Positions 50,425 through 61,400 of a stretch of DNA of 64,000 bases are shown here, one piece after another. This DNA comes from Trichoplax sp. H2. Lineage: Eukaryota; Placozoa; Uniplacotomia; Trichoplacea. Each line of letters opens with the position of its first letter. Within the stretch, counting starts at the first letter, position 1. Location: contig NOWV01000137.1 in NCBI GenBank assembly GCA_003344405.1, forward strand, positions 1 through 64,000. The letters run 5' to 3'. A program made the translations under genes and the position numbers. The notes under the pieces were generated by a model. That model was not told the origin of the DNA and did no database searches. It was given only the letters and a program-made list of their open reading frames with translations.

Positions 50425-53400
50425 TAATGCACCAGACATCGCATAAAAATTGAAATTTGAGCAAGATAATTCTTTATTGAACATCTATACGCTTTTATTT
50501 CGTAATGCTACATCATCCATTGAACGATATTTATTTCGCCCTTGAAGATTTTACATAAGCTGTTGCAGTCTTTAACATACGCAAAATTTAATTTAGTCTA
50601 TAGAACGAATTGAGGAGTTTCCTCAATTGTTTTAGTAGATGCTACAGTCTTTGCAAGCAGTAATAATTATTATGCAAGATTTGCTGGTCAATTTTACGGA
50701 AAGGTAACGTTCAATAAAATTTAAATTTTTTGGTGACACTACAGATTTAAAAATACTAAAAATCTCTTAGGATTTATTAGAACGTATCTGTTTAAAGTAG
50801 TAGATATACTGGTTGAAATAAGAAAAAATAAACAAATTTTCTGAAAGTGTACTACATCATCACTAATAACTTGTACATCTATTCATACATGCTTATTGAA
50901 GCTTAATTCGGGTATCAACTGCCATTGCAGGAGTTATCTCGAGATTTTATGCTACAGTCTAAGAATATTAGAAGATGCTATTTTTGAATATTGATTTTGC
51001 TGCAAGAAAGTGTCAGTGACATTATTTCATTGTTCAATGTAGTCGCTGTACTAATTAGAAATGATAAATAAAGAAATTAAATTATAATAACAAGTGGAAG
51101 AACTTTCGGCTTTCGAATTCCAAAATGATTACGACATCATATGAATAGTGGAACAATTCAACTTCTAATCCTTTCATTAGAATTTCTTGATATTCCTCAT
51201 TAGACTCACGCCTAAGTCTAGAAAAGGAGGCTGATGTATTAGATTATAGGAGTTTGGATATGCAATCATTTTTAACCTAGCTTTTTCATTGTTCGTAGTT
51301 ACTTTTAAAGTTAAAGCTATTATAATCGAAGAATAGCTGTAAATATTATCCTGTACTGCTATAAATAAAGTTATGATACTCATAATTTCTCATCTACGAG
51401 TAATTGGCCATTAGTATTACATAACATCTTTAGTCTGACAAGACTAATCTCAATTAAATATATTCCAATCGAATTCTAATCCAACATGCGAGTGTACTAT
51501 AAAACCAATATTTTACTATGTTTATGCTAAGTAAGTTTTAGAGTTCTAGTAAAAATGCTACGATAATTATGATCGAGATTTCACAATTGAATTAATAGAT
51601 AGGATAAAGAAAGAAACAATAATGGTTTAAGTCTGTTTAAGCTGCTAAGTTTATGTTTTTGCATTTAATCAAAAATGCGTATATAATTGAGTATTAGAAG
51701 TTCGCAATATTTTTAGCTGTAAAATTAATTCAATAATGCTCACATCCGATGGATTTCCAGCGTGAAGTTTACATAGTTTATTAGGCTTAGAGTTACATTA
51801 TGCTTTTATAAAGTTTATATCATAGATCAGAATGCTTATAAAAAATATACTCGAAGGACTTCCGGCAAGCAAAGGCACGAAGTAAAACCAGTTATATCGT
51901 GACAAGCGCTATATCATTTGCAATTTTCCAAATAGTAACATTATCAAGTGGCTACAGAATGTGAATTATTCCCATTATTCATATTTGTATAATTGATCTT
52001 ATCATAGATACTCCATGTAATTAAAACCCGTGGAAGATCATAGCTTAATCTTTATTGCACTCAGATAGAGTTGTGCTTATATCCAATGTTACGAAGACAA
52101 AAATGCTACATTATTAATTTATGGACTGTTTTCTTGACATAAGACTTACGTTCTAATTTGATTATTGACAATTATCAATGCGCAAAAGGCAGTATATTTA
52201 AGTTCTACCTTAAGCTTTGATAAGCTATTTTGAAATTTGTTCGACAAAAGTTTAAACAATTTATTAGATTTTTTAATAATTGTCATAATGCTTCCTGCTT
52301 TATGAAGAATTCAGATCTCAATAATAATAGTATAGAATAACATCCATGTATTGATAACTTTGGCTATTATGCTTAATTTAAAGACTAGTAGCTTACGTAA
52401 GCTAATCTAATACTGTTACAACATTGCTTAAAAATTGATGCTACACTTAAAATAAAATTCTCTTTAGTAAATTGATCTGATTAATTCGTTGATAGAGTAC
52501 AGATTTTAAGTCAATTTAAGATTCCTTTTATTTATTTTTATACAATATACATACAAAGGACATTTATAAACATCTCTCAAAATACAATTATTTGAAATAT
52601 AATGATATCAAAGCCATTAAAAATTGATCACAATAATCAACTGCAAATTATATTTCCTTATAAAACAGCATCGGAACTGGTACACAGCTGACCTTATGGC
52701 TACTCTGAAGGAGGAGCTTATTTATCAGCCTAATTCGAAAACAGTTCTTTAGTTGTTCAATATCTCTAGCTGCTAACTATCATCAAGCCATAAGAGGTCA
52801 TTCAATCAATCGATTTATAAGCAGAATCTTCTGTGGTGGATAAATTTTATTAAAAAATTGGATAAACTGTTTTAGCTTGGATAAATAACAGATCGGATTT
52901 AAAGCAAAGCTATTGAAAGATGGATTATTATCTCATATCTATACCACGTTGATAATACAAAAAAAATTAAATTATAACGCCGAAGATCCTAATACACTGT
53001 AGTAATTAGAAACAATATTTTGTCAAAAATAAGCTCTGTTATCGTAAAACATTAAGCGCTAGACAGAATCATTTCGGACAATCTACATGGTAAATTTAAG
53101 GTAAATTTAAAGGCTAATTTTTAATCTTTATATATCTACATAAATTGGATAACGTAGAAATTACTGAGCCGCTATATCAAAGATAAGGGTAAACTCTTTC
53201 AGTAGCAATTTCAAAATATTTACCGAAGTGAGTGTAGTTAAGGTTAATTATTTAAGGTTAGATAGAATGATTTTCGACTACCTATGGCGTAAATTTGAAG
53301 GAAATTGTTCTACTTTTTATCCGCTTAAGCCAGAAAATATGAAAATTAGTGAATCATAGAGTCAAAAATAGATATAAACTTTATCAATAGCAATTAAATA

Positions 53401-55484
53401 TATTTTACTAGGTAAATCCAGTTATTGAATATCATTTAGCACTGGAAAAAACAATTTAGGATTACTCTAAATGGTGAACCTTACTTAAACTATGATGAAT
53501 TAACACCTATTTATTAACCTACCTTTCGTTTTAAAGTGGTCTATCACCCTAATACAATATCGGCTTATAGATAATATAAAACGCTATAAGCATGCCTGGA
53601 TGCAATAAAAGGCAATGAATAAGGCATTGTTATTTGCGAATCACTCACTATATAGCTAGAGTAAGATATATTGCCAATGGGTCAAGTGCCCGCTACCTAC
53701 GCTAATTAATTATATATGAATAAGAAACCTTTCCCAATTTACTATTTATTCATGAAGGTAGACAGCTTATCCCAATTATCGAGTTTATTACAAATAAAGT
53801 AGAAACTGGATAGCAGAATCAAGTAACGATTGAAAAGTAATTTACCTACGGAAATCCAGTATTCAAATTATTCTAGGCTACTCTTAAGTCATGACATTAG
53901 ACAAGGTATGAACAAAATTTGTATTATTTGTCTGCTATCATTAACAGTGTACTATGGACGGATCGGAAATTTGGATAGCAGTAGAGAATTTAATTAGACA
54001 TATTGTGATATTTTATATAGAACATTTGATTTCCTATCGTTAAATTACAAATCCTCCTTTTTTCAAGTCTAGGCGTTAGGCATGATCATCGGAAGGGCGA
54101 TGCCTTCTCCATTATTCAAATAAATGATTTATGTTGGCTTGATCACGTTACTTCGCTTGTCTTTCATATATATATATCATAATCCTATTGATAAAAATAG
54201 CTTGATTTTTATTCCATTTTCGTATTAGAAAAAGTTGTTTTTCTTATGGTAATGAATAAGAAATTGCTGTTATTAAAGGACAAAAGTCATATCAACAATT
54301 AAGGTGGGACCGAATTGGTAATAACATGAGACAAAGCAAAGACCGAAATTTTCTGCAGTATCATAGTTTGATCATAGGGAAATGATTACAATCGCCTGTT
54401 ATAGAGATTTAAAAACGATTTGCCTTGAAAATAATGGAATTCTTTTCTAGACTAATTGGCCATAGAAATGACTTAAACTGGTTTTTTCACCTTATTGGCG
54501 TAGCTAAACCTACGTAGTGTATAAGATAATATAGCAGTCGTGCATCAGAGAAGAAAATTTGAGCATACGTATTCTCTTATTCATCGAGGACATCCAATTC
54601 ATTGTTCACTCATTCTATCTAAATTGGATCCATCTATAAATTAATTATTATTGACAATTAGCCTCTCGGTAGCTAAATCCTATATAAACAAATAGCCGTA
54701 ATAACGGACGAAACAAACTCATTTGGTTCTAGAAAATAGCACGTAGCTTGACTCCATCATTCTCCAAGAGTATTTATACTCCTAGCCAATGGGTACCAAT
54801 TTAAATCTATCGAGCAAGATGAACTATTGATATAGTCTAAAGAGAAGAAATTATCTTTTGACTCAATAGGTAGAATACTGAAGGCCGATCAAATTATGTT
54901 TTTTAATTGAAATTCAATTCCCTCTAGGAATTCTAAATAGGAACATTGAGCCGAGTGTCCAGTAAATTTTTAGTAAAGTATCCTATTTAGTCATTGATTA
55001 TTTCATCAGGAATGTCCATTGAAAAAGTAATGTTATGTTCTACCTAAGATCCGGTAATGCTTTAAAATACGAATTGAATTATTTAGCTTTGGATTATAGC
55101 GATTGTCTCCGTCAAGAAATTTTTTTTCAGCGTTGCAATAAAATTTCCATTTTCAATACAATTCTTTCTCGTTATTGTTTGCTACATAATAATCCTTCAT
55201 TCAATTTTTTTGTATCATTAACAGTATGAAATAGTTGGGTTGGGTCTGTATACCCTAAGTAGTTATTTTTCTAATTTAGGTGATCCTTGAAATACTGGAT
55301 TAGGAGCACTCTTGCTGATTCTATCCGGCATTTGGTCTATGTTAGGGTAGTGGTGTCTGTTAAGGAGTTATTGGAAGATTATCGATAAGAAAGATATCCG
55401 AAAATTGACATCATATTTGGTTAAGAGTTCTTTCACTCTTTGAAAAGTTTTCTTTATAAAAAATTATCCTACTTTCTATCCACC
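50425..55484. other. Long gene-free spacer with eroded repeats
   Basis: Five kb without a supported exon, the longest empty stretch in the window. It is AT-rich. Old tandem units are visible at 53061-53460 and fainter echoes of similar length at 53797 and 53962. The short frame at 55035-55229 has no recognisable relatives. The promoter of mucin B should lie near the right edge. Confidence 0.55.
53061..53460. repeat. Eroded tandem repeat, about 200-bp period
   Basis: AGACAGAATCATTTCGGACAATCTACATGGTAAATTTAAGG near 53061 corresponds to GATAGAATGATTTTCGACTACCTATGGCGTAAATTTGAAGG at 53261. Further shared blocks include TTTCAGTAGCAATTTCAAAATATTTAC versus TTATCAATAGCAATTAAATATATTTTAC. Divergence is high, so the array is old. 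Confidence 0.6.
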
Positions 55485-58400
55485 ATGACTCGATTAATAC
55501 TTTTAATATTTCTTATATGCTGCTATCAAGTACCAACAATATCTGGACAAGAATCGCTATCGTTAGCCATGCTTAGTATAATAGACGAAACTTATGTTAC
55601 CGAATCGATTGTACTCTCAACAGATAATTTTCTGTTTTCTATGGATATGCGGACATATACGTCTTCTATTTCCATGTCTATGCAGACATCAACATCCACA
55701 CTTTCCTCGAGCATTGTCGCAACCCCAAGTACTGCCAGTTCAACCGCTCGACAACCAACTCCTACGCCGGTGATAGGTAAAAATTATAGGATCCTTGTTT
55801 TTTCTTGGATATATTATGATTACGTCAATTTAAAGTCAATATGGGGAATGTCTAATTCAAATGAATAAAATACGATCTATAAAATGGTAGAATGTCATGA
55901 GTTGAGAAACAATTTAGTTTGCTAAGTAACGGTTAGGATGAACGAGTCCAGAAATAGGGAAGGCTAATATTCTCTCCGACTTGAAATAATTTAGAGTATG
56001 ACAGTCGTTTGTGTAGTGACATGCGATGCTAATTTTCTCTTCACTGCGAGATTAAAATTTGTACGCAAAACTGAAAAGGAATTGGTTTTAACTTAGATAA
56101 CGATAACGAATAATATGTACTGTAATGGTTAAATTAAGACTGAAAATGCTACTGGTAATTATTATCATAATAGTATTCTAGTGTTAAGATGCGTAAAACC
56201 GACAAAACAGTTACGGTAACGAGTTGATAAACGATGAATTTTCCGAAATAGCTGCCTAAAAATATGCTAAATATTCTAAGAATTAGGTCAAGACTGATAT
56301 TTTCAAACTTGAATATAGTCAGAGACAGCTGCCATTGCTAGAAAATCCTTTATTTCATCTAAAGTATACAATAATTAAAATATTTAAGGCATGGATGTAA
56401 ATATAAGAATTATTCTAATAACGGTAAATAACGATTAGGATAAATATGCAATCTAATGGTTAAAATCAGATTTCTATCGATTGTAGATCCTGTCGCCATG
56501 ACAGGAGATTTCGAATATAATCTGGCCAAATAGTCAAAAATGATAGTTAGCGCGTCGATATAAGTGCTAATTAAACTTATGCCAACTATAAATAGCCATC
56601 AGAATAACTAGCACAGAATAGCTAGATTAAGATTCCGATTTTCAAGCATGGAATCGTAAATCGTAACAAACTTTACTATGATTGCTGATACATTTTTAGT
56701 ATCCTTTTTTAACGTTGGATCAAATAGGTTACGGTTAACACGTATTTAGCATTTATTATACCCTTGGAATTGAATCAATGTCAGAAGCTGTATATATAAT
56801 GAAGTATTTTATTGCATAGCCAATAGTAAAACAAATTCTAACTAGCGTTAGCATTGCAAAATAATTTTAATTAAATCTGGCTTCTTTGGCTTTAATAACG
56901 AGTAGATAGTGGAAATATACGCCCTTTTTCACGAAATAATGGCGTTCCAGACGGGCAATCTTGCCCGAGTATCGATATACCGCAAACGATTGGATTACCT
57001 TTCTATGGAAAATTATTTTATAAAGCTTACGTAAGTATTAATTTGATGTTAGTCTTAGCCAGTATCTACGATAACATCTAGCTGTTATAGGCCAGACGAT
57101 ATAAAAATGCTGTCAATTCAATATTACCAAACGATATAAAGTAAGGAAAGTAGATTGAATTTAGCGAATCTCGAACGTCATTTTTTAATATCATAGCTTC
57201 GAAAGTTTATGCATTTATTCATTTGATGCTAATTTTTGGCTGGTTTCTGTCATAATATCACGCTGATAGTTACTAATATTAATACAGTACTTATCTGATG
57301 ATATACGAGAAAAGGTTTGTAAGTACCACACTATCAAATGATATACTGAACATAAGAAAACAGTAAAGAATCTTTAAAACTCTTCTCCTATGCTATAACG
57401 AGCTAAACTATATCAAAAAGACTACGAAGATATTGATTTAATTGCTAGTCTGGCTCAGCCCTCTTCGCAACAATATCAGTTATTCGACGATAGATGATTT
57501 AAAATGTTTTAATGTAAGAGTTAATTACTGATAGAAAGACAAGATATCTTGAAAACTATTTTTCTATATCAAAACTTCTTAGAACTATATTATCTGCCAT
57601 GCAAAAGCCTTGATTTATGATTCGTTCAGTGGGTTTCTATTAGTATAGCTTAATCGTTAATTTTCAAATGATACATTCGTGAAAAGATATAATCTCAAAT
57701 TGATTAAACTGCAGCATGTAAGGACCTAAGAAAACGGCTGACATTCTTGAAAATTAATTTTGCGCACCTCACTCGACTGAGCTATATTGCAAAGTTTATA
57801 GACGCCCTGACTTAATGTTAGTGTTGGCGAGTTTCTATTATAGTATTATAGATACTACTGATCAAACACTAATGGTTATAATTTCAACACAATCAAAAGA
57901 TGTAAGGCCACAAGATAAATTTAAAGGGTTTTAAAAATTTTTCATGTCTATCTTGACCACATTGCAATGTACGAGATGTAAAAAGTCTTGATTTAATGTT
58001 AGCGTTGGCAAGTCACTATTGCCATCTCGTAGTTGCTACTTATAATTATTAGATACTATAAAATGTTATAATTTCATGATCGAACGATATAAGGACGCAG
58101 CGTCAAGAATCTTTCAAAAAATATCTTTTCATACCATAGATAGCTATTACAACAGCTAATGATTGGTACCTATTTATAGTAAGGTATTTAATAATAACCC
58201 TTTTCAACGACAAAGAAATCCTTGTAGGCTACTTAAATTGTCCTAGTAATTAGCATTGATATCAACAGCGTGGCTTAATTGATTTATTTATGATAATCTC
58301 CTTGAAAAAATAATACTGTCAATAGAATCGTAAATTTATGGCCTTTACTTTGATATTTCCTAAATTAGATCTGTGGCAATGGTATGGTCACATTTAATCG

Positions 58401-61400
58401 AAATACATGGGTGAAATACCCAGTTCCCTATGGTGGTGCAGTAATCACAGCTAGTGTTGCTGCAATTTCGCCATTTTGGTGTTTAGCATCACCTCAACAA
58501 CCCAATGGCTCGGGAACATACTACGAAAAGTTGACGGAAAGCGCACTATCCATCTATAGTGCAGAAATTCGATCGGCATTTAATAAAACTGATTATGTGG
58601 CATCATGGGGCTTGCAAGTCACTTGGGAAAATTTAGTTGTTGATTCAACTCCGATTGATACTACTAAAGTAAGTTCTAGCCCACTTTTTTTCTTGTTACG
58701 GTAGTCTGTGGAAAAATATCTTGCTTTGATTCTGTTTTCTATATCAAAATTTTGTATCAAAAATATATATGTCTTATAGAAAAATACATTCCAAGTTCAA
58801 ATATTAACGGATGGGACCTCGACATACGCCTTATTTCGCTATCCTAACAATGGAATTATGTGGACCTTGCCTAGTAATTACAGTTATTTATCAGGCCTTC
58901 AAATTGGTTTTCCAGTGGCTGGATGGGGCAACGGTGGCTCAACTTATAATAATATTTTTCGATCAGGAACTACTGGAATCTCACAAGTTGTTATGGGAGC
59001 TAATGCTAATTCAGGCAAACAAGGCTATTGGAGATATGTGTGAGTCAATTAAGAACAATACCTACCATAAGGCGCAAGAACAAATTAATTAACTTTATCG
59101 TTATCAGCGATTCAAATGAAGTAGATTATTGATTTTTTAAAGTACCGTAGAATACCCGGTGCCAACTTAACCTTTCTATTTATATCGTAAGTAAATGACT
59201 AATTTATTGCAAATACGACTATTTATAGATTAACTCAGAATGCTCAAAGGCCAATTGAAGGAACATGTAGAGCTTTCTTGGCTCAGCCAGGGCCAAGATC
59301 TTTTCCACTCAGGTGCCCTTGTTCCATAGGCCAGGCTTTTTTCGATTGGCGCTTTACTTTTGATGCTGTATCAGGTAATTCGAGATGCTTTCGTTCACGA
59401 TTTATACGAAATGGGATTGCCCGTCGATGCTGCTACCGAGGATTTGGACTAGGCTATGGATCGTATATCATAGGACCACGCAATCCTACAGCAGGCTACG
59501 TAGTCCAATTCAACCGAGGCTCTTTCGATCATACAGGCCACAAAGCCTGCTGTAATCAGCAAACACCTGTTCAACTATGTGTTCAATTTTATAACAAATA
59601 TCCGAGTGGACTTTGCCGGCCTTCACCGCGTCAAAGTAAGTCAATTGAATGATTGTGGTATAAGAGATGTAATTTAAGATTGCAGTCATTCCTTCTACCA
59701 ATAAGCTATACCTACTGCAATTACTAGCAAATTTTTTAATTTAAAATTTATTCACTTTCTAAAATGACTATCCTATCTAATTGATATCGTCAAATATTAA
59801 CTTCTTCCTTTAGTTATAACTTTGACCTCCAATCATAACAATTTCTACCATTTAACTTATTCCAATTCTTAAAATGAATTTCCTGTTTGTAATTGATGCC
59901 ATCAGATATTTAATCATTTTTTTTAGCTATTACTTTGACTGTGACAAGGCTTAGTAAATTTAAATTGTAAAATTCATTTCAATTATTCTAAAAAATGAAT
60001 GTCTTATATTGAAGCCATCAGATATTGAATTCTTTTTTACCTATAACTTTGGTTACAAGAAACATTTGTAAATTTTAATTCCAATCCCTAAAACGGTTAT
60101 GCTGTATTTCATTAATTCTATCAGATATTAAAATCAATTTTAATAACAATGATTATTTTAATAATATAAAATTAAGGCCTCAGCAATTTCTTTATCGATT
60201 CCGTTTACTTCATGCATTTGTATTGCATTTTTCCTTTTTAAAATGGCTTTCAGTTTTAAAAGTGATATTACAGCATATGTAAATTATACTGCATAGTATA
60301 ATTGGATATCGAAATTATCAACTACTGTATTTATTGCTAACTGATGAAAATCAATGATATCTTAGGTTGGTTTTGGGGCGATCCTCATTTTAATACCGTG
60401 GATAATCAAAATTATACCTTTAACGGAATTGGTGATTTTATATTATTACGCAATCGAACGATGAGCCAAACACCCTTCGAATTCCAAGCTCGTAGTGATG
60501 AAGTTTCTCCTGGTGCTGGAGCTACGGCATTTAAAGCTGTTGGTGGATATGAAGGTGGTAGTGGGATCGTTGAATTTAACTATGACAAGGTTACTAAAAG
60601 TCTTCAATTATATTACAACAAAGTGAACCGGACAATCGGAGATTTACCACTTACCCTTGGTAGTGATGCTATTCATGTTCTTAAATTAAATTCAAGTGCG
60701 ATGAGAGCGGAATTTAAATCAGGTATACAGTACTACTACGGCGTTAAAGTTTGAGTTTGAGTTTAAATAAGCTACTTTACACCAAATTTCAAATTTGTTT
60801 TATGAGTCCATCTTTCTTCTCTTCCTCCTATACTTTAACTAAATTTAACGATTCAGCTGGAAATATATCAATATATATTAGATGTAATTCGGTTTTACCC
60901 TTAATTATCCCTACTTAGCTATATCATATGTATCGTACCTCAAAGTAGACTTAAGTTTCTAGCAGTTATGATTATGATCTTCTAGAAATGTAACATTACT
61001 AAACAGTTTAACCAACTGGTCTATAAATCTGCTGCATTAATAATATTCAGCTGAAATAAATATTGAAAATCTATTATCACGATGAAAAATGGTCAAATAG
61101 GTACGACACTGCAAGCCATTTTGAGATCAGATGGAATTTTAGATGCAACCGTGCAATTATCACGGGATTACTACGGCAATACAGAAGGCCTTTTAGGTCG
61201 ATGGGACGGAATTCAGAATGATTTTGCCAATTCGAATGGTGTTGAATTTCCACTAAGTAGCACTTCAGCGCAGGAAATTCATACTGTAGGAAATACATGT
61301 AAGTAGGTTCCTTCCTACTAGTATTTTATCGTTTATCAATCGCTTTAAATCAGTTCCAAGCAAATCTTTTTTTAAGTTTTTGTTGGAATACGTGTATATG

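Noticed and set aside
55035-55229. Short ATG frame before mucin B
   Set aside because: No signal peptide, domain or splice continuity into the mucin gene.
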